From Mycolicibacterium gadium (lineage in GTDB: Bacteria > Actinomycetota > Actinomycetes > Mycobacteriales > Mycobacteriaceae), in assembly GCF_010728925.1 (NCBI RefSeq), contig NZ_AP022608.1, positions 1 through 64,000 of the forward strand: a stretch of DNA of 64,000 nucleotides, written 5' to 3'. Every line of letters starts with the position of its first letter. The stretch's first letter is position 1. Shown piece by piece: positions 20,578 to 29,244 of the stretch. The position numbers and the translations under genes are program-made. Below the pieces are notes generated by a model. It ran no database searches. It was not told the DNA's origin and worked only from the letters and a program-made list of their open reading frames with translations.

Positions 20578-21900
20578 TTCCGGCTGCCATGAGGTCACCA
20601 CGTACCGCGAGGCTCGTCTTGGCGGTGGTGCTTGTGCTGGTGATGGGTGCGGGCCTGATCGTCGCGGCACGCATGCCCGCGCAGATCGCCCGGACGGTGG
20701 TGGTCGCCTACTTCGAGAACAGCACAGGGGTGTTCGCCGGCGACCACGTGCTCGTTCGCGGCGTTTCCGTCGGCAAGATCGAGTCGATCGAGCCGCAACC
20801 CGAGCGGGCCAAGGTCACATTCTGGTTCGACGGCAGGTACAAGGTTCCTGCCGATGCCAAGGCCGTGATCCTGTCACCGCAGCTGGTGACCGGCCGCACC
20901 ATCCAGCTCACGCCGCCGTACACCGGTGGACCGACGATGGCCGACGGCGCGGTGATTCCCGAGGACCGCACTGCGGTGCCCGTCGAATGGGACGACCTAC
21001 GCGCGCAACTCGAGAGGCTGACCGACCTGCTCAAGCCCACCGGGCCCGACGGTGTGAGTACGTTGGGCGCACTCATCAACACGGCCGCCGACAACCTGCG
21101 CGGCCAGGCCCCACGATCCGCGACACCATCATCAAACTGTCGCAAGCGGTTTCGATCCTTGGTGACCACAGCAACGACATCTTCGCCACGTTCAAGAACC
21201 TCTCGACGCTGGTATCTGCGCTGAGCGACAGCGCCGATCTGCTCGAATCGCTCAACCGCAACCTCGCGGAGGTGACGTCACTGCTGGCCGACGATCCGAA
21301 CAAAGTCGGTCAGGCGGTCGAGGATCTCAACGCGGTCGTGGCCGACGTGCAGGACTTCGCCGCCGACAACACGGAGGCGATCGGTACGGCATCGGACAAG
21401 ATGACCTCGATCACGCGCGTGCTGGTTGAGAGCCTCGACGACATCAAACAAACGCTGCACATCGCCCCGACGGTGTTGCAGAACTACAACAACATCTACG
21501 AGCCGGCCAACGGTTCGTTGACCGGCGCCCGGCCATCAACAACTTCGCGAACCCGATCTCGTTCCTGTGCGGTGCAATTCAGTCCGCATCCCGCCGCGGT
21601 GGTGAGCAATCGGCGAAGCTGTGTGCGCAGTATTTGGCGCCCATCGTGAAGAACCGTCAATACAACTTCCCGCCGTTGGGAGAGAACCTGTTCGTCGGCG
21701 CGCAGACCCGGCCCAACGAAGTGACCTACAGCGAGCCCTGGCTGCGGCCCGACTACGTGCCGCCGGCCGTCGATCCGCCGCCGGGCGTCCCCTTGGCCGC
21801 CGAAGCGTCGGCGCCCGACCCAGCAATGACCGCGCCGCTCGCCACGGACCCCACCCACGGTCTAAGGGGCCTGATGGTGCCTCCAGGAGGTGGCCCGTGA
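20574..21900 (+). CDS. mce3D: Mce3D, MCE-family lipid transport protein, frameshifted
   Basis: ATG 20574 overlaps the mce3C stop. It has a membrane anchor (LVLAVVLVLVMGAGLIVAAR) and an MCE domain (VVVAYFENSTGVFAGDHVLV to TIQLTPPYTGGP). The first indel, near 21110, separates DNLRGQA from RDTIIKLSQAVSILGDHS; the second, near 21530, separates NGSLTGA from INNFANPISFLCGAIQSASR. After correction it ends with a Pro-rich tail at 21900, where its TGA overlaps the GTG of mce3E. About 442 residues, normal for an MceD. Confidence 0.87.
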
Positions 21901-23054
21901 CTCGGCGACGCTGGCAACATGTCGCGGCGAACGTGACGATGGTCCTGATCGTGGCCGCGATGCCCGGCTGCGGTTGGCGCGGGCTGAACTCACTGTCCCT
22001 GCCCGGCACCCAGGGCGCCGGCGCCGGTTCTTTCGTGATTCAGGCACAAATGCCTGACGTCAACAACATTGAGCCGAACTCGCGTGTGCGTGTCGCAGAC
22101 GTCACGGTCGGCCATGTCACCAAAATCGAGCGCCAGGGCTGGCACGCGCTGCTGACCATGCGCCTGAACGGCGACGTCGACCTGCCCGCAAACGCGACTG
22201 CCAAGATCGGCACCACAAGTCTGCTGGGTTCCTTGCACATCGAGCTTGCACCGCCGCCCGGCGAAGCGCCGCGAGGACGGCTGCGCGACGGATCGGTCAT
22301 CCCGCTGCCGGACGGCGGCGCCTACCCGAGTACCGAACAGACGTTGGCCGCGCTGTCGATGTTGCTCAATGGTGGTGGGCTGGGCCAGGTTCAGGACATC
22401 ACCGAGGCGTTTTCCACCGCGTTTCGCGGCCGCGAGCAGGACGTGCGGAGCTTGATCACGCAGCTGAGGGAATTCACCGGCCACCTCAACGACCAGACCG
22501 GCGACATCATCGCGGCCACCGAGAGCCTCAACCGCCTGGTCGGGAAATTCAGTGCACAGCAGCCGGTTCTGGACCGGGCGTTGGCCACCGTCCCCGACGC
22601 GTTGGCGGTGCTCAACTCAGAACGAGACAACCTGGTGCAGGCGGCCGATCAGCTCGGCAAGTTCAGCGCTCTGACCGTGGACACGGTGAATCAGACGAAG
22701 GAAAACCTGGTGAAGGAGTTGAGGCAAGTCGGCCCGGTGTTGGAGTCGCTGGCCAACGCCGGGCCCAGCCTGACGCGATCCCTGAGCTTGCTTGCCACCT
22801 TCCCGTTTCCGAACGAGACCTTCGAAAACTTTCAACGCGGTGACTATGCCAATCTGACCGCCATCGTCGACCTCACGCTCAGCCGTATCGACCAAGGGAT
22901 CTTCACCGGCACTCGATGGGAGTGCGATCTGACCTGGCTCGAGTTGCAGTGGGGCCGCACCATCGGTCAGTTCCCCAGCCCCTGCTTGTCTGGTGGCCCG
23001 AACGGTCCCGGGAATCCGTTGACGATTCCTTATCGGTGGAATCAGGGCCGCTAA
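21897..23054 (+). CDS. mce3E: Mce3E, MCE-family lipoprotein
   Basis: Intact, 385 residues. GTG 21897 overlaps the mce3D stop. The N-terminus carries a lipoprotein signal: basic residues (TRRRW), a hydrophobic stretch (VTMVLIVAA) and a lipobox ending MPGC, so Cys would be lipidated. MceE proteins are the lipoprotein (Lpr-type) member of each Mce set. The MCE domain is FVIQAQMPDVNNIEPNSRVR to LLGSLHIELAPP, followed by helices and a C-terminal region with two cysteines (WECDLTW and SPCLSGG) that could form a disulfide. Confidence 0.9.
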   Translation: MTRRRWQHVAANVTMVLIVAAMPGCGWRGLNSLSLPGTQGAGAGSFVIQAQMPDVNNIEPNSRVRVADVTVGHVTKIERQGWHALLTMRLNGDVDLPANATAKIGTTSLLGSLHIELAPPPGEAPRGRLRDGSVIPLPDGGAYPSTEQTLAALSMLLNGGGLGQVQDITEAFSTAFRGREQDVRSLITQLREFTGHLNDQTGDIIAATESLNRLVGKFSAQQPVLDRALATVPDALAVLNSERDNLVQAADQLGKFSALTVDTVNQTKENLVKELRQVGPVLESLANAGPSLTRSLSLLATFPFPNETFENFQRGDYANLTAIVDLTLSRIDQGIFTGTRWECDLTWLELQWGRTIGQFPSPCLSGGPNGPGNPLTIPYRWNQGR

Positions 23055-24070
23055 CATGCATTTGACCCGACGGGTGAGAATCCAGCTGGCCATCTTCACG
23101 ATCGTTGCCCTTGCGACGGTGGTGGTGATGGCCCTGCACTTCATCAACCTGCCCGCCATGTTCGGCGTCGGCCGGTACACGGTGACGATGGAACTGCCGA
23201 GATCCGGTGGGCTCTATGAATCGGGCAACGTGACCTACCGCGGCACGAAGGTCGGCCGGGTGGAATCGGTGCGTCTGACCGATACCGGCGTGGAGGCGGT
23301 GCTGTCGCTGCAATCCGGCATCGACATCCCCTCAGACCTCAAAGCCGAGGTGCACAGTCAATCCGCGATCGGCGAATCCTATGTCTTGCTGTTGCCCCGG
23401 AACAGCACCTCGGCGCCGCTGAAGAACGGTGACGTGATCGCCCTCGCTGACTCGTCGGTGCCGCCGGACGTCAACGCTCTGCTCGCCGCGGCGAACACCG
23501 GTCTGCAGGCCATACCCCGCGACGACCTCAAGACCGTGATCGACGAGGCCTATACGGCAGTCGGAGGGCTCGGTCCAGAACTGTCGCGTGTGATCGAAGG
23601 TGCATCCACGCTGGCGATCGACGCGCGCAAGAATCTCGATCCGCTGACCACGCTGATCGACAAGGCCGATCCGGTGTTGGATTCGCAGACCAACACGTCC
23701 GATGCGATCCAGGCGTGGGCGTCCCATGTGGCCACGGTGACCGCCGAATTGAAGACCCACGACGAGGCCGTTGCCGGCGTCATCGTCAAGGGTGGCCCGG
23801 CGGCCGCGCAGGTACGGCAACTGGTCGAGCGGCTGCAGCCCACCTTGCCCATCCTGCTGGCCAACCTAGTCCTGTCGGGCCGCGCTCAATCCGACATCGA
23901 ACAACTCCTCGTGGTGTTTCCCCAAGCCGTTGCGGCGAACCAGGCGGGCATCCTCGCCAACCTCAACACCAAACAGGACTACAAAGGCCAATATCTGAGC
24001 TTCAACCTGAACCTCAACCTGCCGCCACCCTGCACCACCGGCTTCTTGCCCGCCCAGCAGCAGCGCGTTG

Positions 24071-24075
24071 CCGCG
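24071..24075. repeat. Target-site duplication, left copy (CCGCG)
   Basis: Five bases directly left of the IS end; the same CCGCG follows the right end at 26686-26690. Both lie in mce3F coding sequence. Confidence 0.88.
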
Positions 24076-24179
24076 TGACAGCGGACGCGTAAAAATCCCC
24101 ATTGGCGGCCAGCTGATCTCCCCGCTGGCGGTCACGAGATCTCCCCACTGACGGCCCAGCGATTTCCCCGTTGCGGTCG
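24076..24179. repeat. IS21 left end with tandem transposase-site repeats
   Basis: After the tip, four repeats follow with a 20-23 bp period (24091-24110, 24111-24133, 24134-24156, 24157-24179). Each contains a TCCCC core followed by a variant of NNTGRCGG. Multiple terminal repeats of this kind are a known trait of IS21-family ends. Confidence 0.75.
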
Positions 24180-24256
24180 TGTCGTTGCCGGTGATCGGCG
24201 GCGGTGTCGGGCTGGCTGTTTGTCGACCAAGTGTGTCGAGGGCGGAAGGCCAGTAA

Positions 24257-25772
24257 GTGAAAAGCAGTGAGGAGATCATGGAGATTTTGGAGGCGTTCGA
24301 CTTGACCGGTGGGTACCGCGCCGCGGCCGCGCTGGCCGGTTGTGATCACAAGACGGTGGCCCACTACGTGGCGTTGCGCGACGCCGGGCTCAGCCCGGAT
24401 GAGCGGCCGCGGCGAGAGATGGCCATTGATCCATTCCTGGACAAGGTCGAGGAGTGGGTGGACCGCTCCAACGGGTTGATCCGCGCCGACGTCGCCCACG
24501 ACAAGCTGGTCGCGATGGGCTTCGACGGCTCGGAGCGCACCACCCGACGCGCGGTCGCGGCGGTCAAGAAGAGCTGGCGGTCGGGTCATCGCCGGGTGTT
24601 TCGGCCGTGGGTGGCCGAGCCGGGGTTGTGGCTGCAGTTCGACTGGGGCCAAGGACCCACCGTCGCGGGCCGGCAGACATTGTTGTTTTGCGCGTGGCTG
24701 GCCTGGTCGCGGTTTCGGGTGGTGCTGCCCACCTGGGATCGCACCCTGCCGAGCTTGCTGGGCTGTCTGGACACCACGCTGCGGGTGATCGGCGGGGCAC
24801 CGACGTATGCGTTGACCGACAACGAGAAAACAGTGACCGTCGAACATGTTGCGCGGGTGCCGATTCGGCATCCCGATGTGGTCGCCGCAGGCCGTCATTA
24901 CGGGATGACGATCCGCACCTGTGTGCCGGCTGATCCACAAACCAAGGGTGGTTCGGAGGCCACGGTGCGCATCGCCAAGGCCGATCTGGTGCCCACCGAG
25001 GCTAATCTGCTGGACGCCTACGCCACTTTCGCTGAACTCCAGCAGGCGTGCCGGGACTTCTGCGAGCAGGTCAATGCCCGCCCGCATCGTGCCACCGGTC
25101 GGGTGCCTGCCGAGCTGTTGGTCGAGGAACTCCCGCGGCTGCATGTGCTGCCCGCCCAGCCGGTGGCCCTGGCGTTTGGGCTGACCCGTCGGGTGGGGTG
25201 GGACTCCACGATCAGCGTTGAGGGGGTGCGTTATTCGGTGCCGCACCACCATATTGATGAGCGGGTCTGGGTGCGCTGGTGTGGCGAGGAGTTGGTGGTC
25301 ACCGTCATCGCCGACGGCGGCCGGTCGAGATCGCCCGCCACGCCCGTGGGCAGCGCGGGCGACCGCAGATCCGCGACGAGCATTACCCCAGTGATCATCC
25401 GGGCGCCGCGCGCTGCCCGGGGACCGCACCCCACGGGCGGCCAACCCGGCCGAGGCGGCGTTTCTGGCCATCGGCGACGGCGCGGCCGCGTGGCTGGTCG
25501 AGGCCGCTGCGGCCGGCGCGTCGCGGGTGCGTTCCAAGATGGCCGAAGCGGTGGCGTTCGCCAAACTGCACGGCGCGGCCGCCGTCGATCAGGCGTTGGG
25601 TACCGCGGCGCTGGCCGGCCGCTTCGCCGATGCCGACCTGGCCGCGATCTTGACCCATCAGCAGCACGGGCCGGCCGCCGCGCCGATCCGCGTCAGCGAC
25701 ACCCACAGCCTGCAACCGGGTACCGCCGGCTGGGCCGGGTTCGGTGCGGTGAGCCCGGACGGTGACAAGTGA
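24257..25772 (+). CDS. istA: IstA transposase of the IS21 family, two frameshifts near the 3' end
   Basis: DDE-type transposase with an N-terminal helix-turn-helix (TGGYRAAAALAGCDHKTVAHY) and an rve integrase core (LWLQFDWGQGPT for the first acid, YALTDNEKTV for the second). GTG 24257 is the likely start. One base is missing near 25320 (ADGG to PVEIARHARG) and another near 25430, after which SKMAEAVAFAKLHGAAAVDQ continues to the stop at 25772, overlapping istB. Whether the copy is mobile depends on whether these are real: they lie beyond the catalytic core but remove the normal C-terminus. These are the right-most indels in the window. Confidence 0.88.
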
Positions 25773-26584
25773 CCGCGACCAACAAGCCGGCGGTGTCGGT
25801 CGGATCTGGCGTCGCCGGGCCCTCGGCCCAGACCCTCGAGGAGGTGATCGCGTTGACCCGCCGGCTGCGGATGCCCTATCTGCGCAAAGCCGCCCTCGAT
25901 GTGGTCCCGACCGCCCGTGCCCAACGCTGGGATCCCGCCGAGGTGCTGCGCGTGCTGCTGGCCGAGGAGATCACCGGCCGCGACGAAGCCACCCTGCGGA
26001 TACGACGCGCACGCGCGAACTTCCCGGCGGGCAAGACCTTCGCCGTCTGGGACGAGAACCGCTGCTCCATTCCCGCACCCACCCAACAAGCCCTACGTGG
26101 CATGGAGTGGGTCGACCGGCGTGAGAACCTGTGCGTGTGCGGGCCCAGCGGGACCGGCAAGAGCCACTTCTGCGAAGCGTTGGGGCAGTTGGCCATCGAC
26201 ACCGGCCGCACCGTGGCCTGGTTTTCCATCGACGAACTCGGCGCCCTGGTGCGCCGTCACCGCGCCGACGACTCGATCACCAAAGCCATGCGCCGCATCA
26301 CCCGCGTCGATCTGATCATCGTCGACGACATCGGCATGCTGCCCGTCGGCGAGGACGCCGCCGAAGGGTTCTACCGCCTCGTCGATGCCTGCTACGAAAC
26401 GCGTTCGCTGGCAGTCTCATCGAACCTGCATCCCGCCGGATTCGACGAACTGATGCCCAAGACCCTGGCCACCGCCACCGTCGACCGGCTGCTGCACCAC
26501 GCCCACGTCTGCGTCACCGAAGGTCAATCGTTCCGGCTCGCTCAAGCCACCACCGGCAAGGGGGTGGCGCCACTGCCCAGCTGA
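25769..26584 (+). CDS. istB: IstB AAA+ ATPase helper protein of the IS21 family
   Basis: Intact, 271 residues. GTG 25769 overlaps the istA stop. The Walker A motif is CGPSGTGKSHF, Walker B is VDLIIVDDIG, followed by a sensor region AVSSNLHPAGFDEL. IstB binds target DNA in an ATP-dependent manner and directs IstA insertion. After its stop there are about 100 nt of right-end repeats before mce3F resumes. Confidence 0.92.
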   Translation: MTATNKPAVSVGSGVAGPSAQTLEEVIALTRRLRMPYLRKAALDVVPTARAQRWDPAEVLRVLLAEEITGRDEATLRIRRARANFPAGKTFAVWDENRCSIPAPTQQALRGMEWVDRRENLCVCGPSGTGKSHFCEALGQLAIDTGRTVAWFSIDELGALVRRHRADDSITKAMRRITRVDLIIVDDIGMLPVGEDAAEGFYRLVDACYETRSLAVSSNLHPAGFDELMPKTLATATVDRLLHHAHVCVTEGQSFRLAQATTGKGVAPLPS

Positions 26585-26605
26585 ACAAACCGGGGAGATC
26601 CCGTG

Positions 26606-26685
26606 TCCGTCCGTGAGGAGTTTTCATGGCCACCAGCGAGGAGATCTCCTGACCGTCAGTGGGGAGAACTACATGACCGTTGACA
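26606..26685. repeat. IS21 right end with tandem transposase-site repeats
   Basis: On the minus strand the end begins TGTCAACGG and then shows repeats corresponding to 26651-26672, 26628-26650 and 26606-26627, about 22-23 bp apart, each a variant of the left-end unit with a CTCC(C/T)C core. Confidence 0.72.
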
Positions 26686-26690
26686 CCGCG
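26686..26690. repeat. Target-site duplication, right copy (CCGCG)
   Basis: Second copy of the 5-bp duplication; mce3F coding sequence resumes at 26691 with CTC GAG. Confidence 0.88.
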
Positions 26691-27170
26691 CTCGAGGATT
26701 ATCCGCAGCGGCCGCCCGGTGACCTCTATTGCCGGATTCCGCAGGATTCGCCGTTCAATGTGCGCGGTGCACGCAACATTCCGTGTGAAACCGTGCCGGG
26801 GAAACGCGCGCCGACGGTCAAGTTGTGTGAAAGCGACGAAGCCTTCGTACCGCTCAACGACGGATTCAACTGGAAAGGGGATCCCAACGCGACGGTGTCC
26901 GGTCAGCCCATTCCACATTTGCCGCCGGAAGCTGCGCCTCCACCGCCGCCGGCTGCGCCGCCACCGTTCGCTGCGGCCGAATACGATCCCGCGACCGGCA
27001 GCTATATCGGGCCAGACGGCCGCCGGTACACGCAATCGGATCTCGCCGAGGGCGCGCCCGAGAACAAGACCTGGCAGACGATGCTGCTGCCACCGGCGAA
27101 TTGACCAATCGTTCTGGGGGCCCGGGAATCCGGCCGTGTGAACGATGACGAACCGCGGTTCACCTGAGCG

Positions 27171-27629
27171 TCATGTGGCGTTGAGGCGCCACAGTTGATA
27201 CGTCCACGGAAGGTCGTAGACGACCACCCAAACCGTGTACGGTGCGAGCGCACAGCTCGATGGACGATCGCTGGAGACCGATGCCTGAAGCAGACTCAGT
27301 GGGATCAAGAACGCAATGATCCCCAGGAACGCGTCGCGCGGGCTCCGTCGGCCGAAGAGTAAAACGTTCCACAACTCATTGCAACCGAGCACTGCCATCG
27401 CAAGCCGATACGACCGGCGGTCACGTTGAACCACACTGCGATGGACGACGACGCCCATCAAGGCGTAGTAGGCGAGACCGACGATGAAAAAGCCGGGCAT
27501 CGGCAGTTGCATCGGCGGTCGGCGCAGCGCCAAGAACCGATGCATTGATTTTCCGCCGACGAATGCGTTGCCGATAACGGCTGCCGCGACCACAGGAAGC
27601 ACAGCCTTGGCCAATCCTGCCCGGCTCAC
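27171..27629 (-). CDS. TspO/MBR-family membrane protein
   Basis: A 152-residue membrane protein. The order of landmarks follows TspO: GKSMHRFLALRRPPMQLPMP in the first loop, FFIVGLAYYALMGVVVH in helix 2, NELWNVLLFGRR in helix 3 to loop, FLIPLSLLQASV in helix 4, and LAPYTVWVVVYDLPWTYQLW with a final RLN in helix 5. TspO proteins bind porphyrins and related hydrophobic molecules. No frameshift. It is 48 nt downstream of the hydrolase in the same direction and may be co-transcribed; it converges with the mce3 operon. The assignment is from pattern, without a search. Confidence 0.75.
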   Translation of the reverse strand: MSRAGLAKAVLPVVAAAVIGNAFVGGKSMHRFLALRRPPMQLPMPGFFIVGLAYYALMGVVVHRSVVQRDRRSYRLAMAVLGCNELWNVLLFGRRSPRDAFLGIIAFLIPLSLLQASVSSDRPSSCALAPYTVWVVVYDLPWTYQLWRLNAT

Positions 27630-27677
27630 AAGGAGACTTTAACGACCCGATCGACCCAACGGTCCACTTCGTCGGAG

Positions 27678-28550
27678 TCAGGCCAGGAAAGCTTGTACCG
27701 CGTTGGTGATGTCGACCTTGGTGTCGCCGATCCAATAGAGGTGCGTCGGCGCTGTGGTCTCGTAAAGGTGGGCGTGCGGGATCGTTTCGACGAAGTTCTC
27801 CGCATGCCGGAACGCCACGCCGCCGTCGTTGCGAGAAGCGGTGACGAGGGTCGGAGGCGTTACCAAGGTCTGGATGTGAGAACGATAAGTGCACAGCCGG
27901 TTGTGCGCCTGGCGGAGGTCGTTGAGGAATCCACGGCCGGAGTCCATCGCATTGAACATCGCTCGCGCGGCGCGCAGGTCGGCCTCGGACATTCGCGGCC
28001 ACCACTGATCATCCGGTAGCCGTGTCAGCGACTTCATCATGAGCTTCAGCCCGGCATCGCGTGCCACGAGCCGGCGGATAGCGGCCCACGTGGCCTTCTG
28101 CGCCGCGGGACCGAAGACCAGCGGCGCGGCGACGCGTTCGAACCAGGCGTCCGGAAAAGGCAGCGCCGAGGGTGCGCAACTGTGCAGGATCAGCTTTGGA
28201 GCCAGCTCAGGTGAGGAGACGGCGGTGTGGATGGCCTGCAAGCCGCCGAAGGAGATGCCAACGGCCGCGGCTGCCTTCTGAACTCCCAAAAGCCGGCAGG
28301 TTTCAACGACAAGCGTCGTGAACTCGGCGGCGGTCAGTGGGCCGACGTCGGTGCGACCGTACCCGGGCCGCGAAAAGCACAACACTCCATGTCCGAGTCG
28401 GGTGTAAATGTCTTCCCCGATCGGGGTCACCGCGGTCGTGTGCCCGCCCGGGAACAGCAGCACCGGCGGCTTCTCTGCGGGCGTATATCCGACTTCGACA
28501 GCCCCTCCACTGGTGACCACGATCTGCCTCGTCAGCACCACCGTGCCCAT
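27678..28550 (-). CDS. Alpha/beta-fold hydrolase
   Basis: A 290-residue hydrolase. The nucleophile elbow is GISFGG (Ser), preceded by VLLFPGGHTTAVTP at the oxyanion position; a late aspartate (TASRNDGG) and histidine (THLYW) could complete the triad. Start ATG 28550; a GTG 9 nt further in is an alternative. It lies 89 nt downstream of the ferredoxin gene of the P450 operon, so it may act on the P450 product, but the gap leaves room for its own promoter. The substrate cannot be predicted. Confidence 0.8.
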   Translation of the reverse strand: MGTVVLTRQIVVTSGGAVEVGYTPAEKPPVLLFPGGHTTAVTPIGEDIYTRLGHGVLCFSRPGYGRTDVGPLTAAEFTTLVVETCRLLGVQKAAAAVGISFGGLQAIHTAVSSPELAPKLILHSCAPSALPFPDAWFERVAAPLVFGPAAQKATWAAIRRLVARDAGLKLMMKSLTRLPDDQWWPRMSEADLRAARAMFNAMDSGRGFLNDLRQAHNRLCTYRSHIQTLVTPPTLVTASRNDGGVAFRHAENFVETIPHAHLYETTAPTHLYWIGDTKVDITNAVQAFLA

Positions 28551-28639
28551 AATGGCGGCCTACGGCCTCACAAGCCATACCTTGCGCAAACCAATGCAGC
28601 TTCGCTCATGGCCGCGGGCGCGCGTCGAGTGTCACCGGG

Positions 28640-28840
28640 CTAGACGATGTCCGTCACGATGCGGAGTGCGCCCGACGGGCACATCCTGACGGCGTTGCGA
28701 ACGACGTTCTCCTCGCCGGCGGACACATGATCGGAGGCTAGCACCACGATGCCGTCCTCGTCCTGATCGAAGGTCTTGTCGGCTGTCATCACGCAAACCC
28801 CTGCGGCCATGCAGATCTCGCGGTCGCCCGCGATTCTCAT
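28640..28840 (-). CDS. Small [3Fe-4S]-type ferredoxin
   Basis: A 66-residue ferredoxin. Cys10, Cys16 and Cys54 (C-MAAGV-C ... CPSGAL) give the three-cysteine pattern of P450-associated ferredoxins, with alanine where a [4Fe-4S] protein would have the fourth cysteine. The ATG at 28840 overlaps the SnoaL-like stop (ATGA). It most likely donates electrons to the P450 two genes upstream in the same operon. A longer frame from 28984 exists but would overlap the SnoaL-like gene extensively, so the short form is chosen. Confidence 0.88.
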   Translation of the reverse strand: MRIAGDREICMAAGVCVMTADKTFDQDEDGIVVLASDHVSAGEENVVRNAVRMCPSGALRIVTDIV

Positions 28841-29244
28841 CGGGCGAACGCCTGCAGGGTGAGGGCCGAGTTCATGAAGTCGCGGAAGTAGAGCCAGCGA
28901 CCGGCGCGCAGCGTGATGATGTGCGCGAACTCCGACTCCCATTCGTAACCCGTGTCCAGGCGCCGAAATTTCTGGCGGCCCCACGTCGCCAGCTCGTCGC
29001 CCTGGGCGATGAACTTCCAGGCCTCCATCTCGGTGATGGCGATCGACTCCCCAACCCTGGTGAAGAACGTCACGGCCTCGTCGAAGCCGCGGTAGTCACC
29101 CGCGTAGGGAATCCCGTCGGTTCCGTAGTAGGTGATGCGCACCTCGGGATCCAGTAGATCCAGAGCCGTTTGGAGATCACCCGCGGGCACCGCGGCGTAG
29201 ATGGTTTTCGTCGTCGCGATATTGGTTGACTCGTTGGGGGTCAT
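28837..29244 (-). CDS. SnoaL/NTF2-like protein
   Basis: A 135-residue protein of the NTF2-like fold (YAAVPAGDLQTALDLLDPEVRI at the N-terminus, HIITLRAGRWLYFRDF near the C-terminus), a group including polyketide cyclases, ketosteroid isomerases and small hydratases. It overlaps the P450 stop by ATGA on one side and the ferredoxin start on the other, so the three are translationally coupled. The Tyr-x-Asn and Arg-x-Asp set of the limonene-epoxide-hydrolase-like gene at 14260 is absent. Precise reaction unknown. Confidence 0.78.
   Translation of the reverse strand: MTPNESTNIATTKTIYAAVPAGDLQTALDLLDPEVRITYYGTDGIPYAGDYRGFDEAVTFFTRVGESIAITEMEAWKFIAQGDELATWGRQKFRRLDTGYEWESEFAHIITLRAGRWLYFRDFMNSALTLQAFAR

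Larger units (their letters stand above)
24076..26685 (+). mobile_element. IS21-family insertion sequence, 2,610 bp
   Basis: Bounded by imperfect terminal inverted repeats that begin TGACAGCGG on the left and TGTCAACGG on the right (reverse complement), with similarity extending over about 35 nt, and flanked by a 5-bp duplication. It encodes an IstA-type DDE transposase and an IstB-type AAA+ helper in the canonical order with a GTGA overlap. Both genes read in the direction of mce3. The istA copy has two single-base losses; istB and the ends look intact. Confidence 0.92.
23056..27104 (+). pseudogene. mce3F: mce3F interrupted by an IS21-family element
   Basis: The 5' part 23056-24075 encodes 340 residues (anchor LAIFTIVALATVVVMAL, MCE domain VTMELPRSGGLYESGNVTYR to GESYVLLLP, helices, then CTTGFLPAQQQRVAA). 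The first three bases of the insertion (TGA, 24076-24078) stop translation. The 3' part resumes at 26691 with LEDYPQRPPGDLYCRIPQDS and runs to 27104, 137 residues containing conserved cysteines and a Pro-rich tail. Joining 24075 to 26691, leaving one CCGCG target copy, keeps the frame and yields a 477-residue MceF. The truncated product keeps the MCE and helical parts, so partial function is conceivable. Confidence 0.92.
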
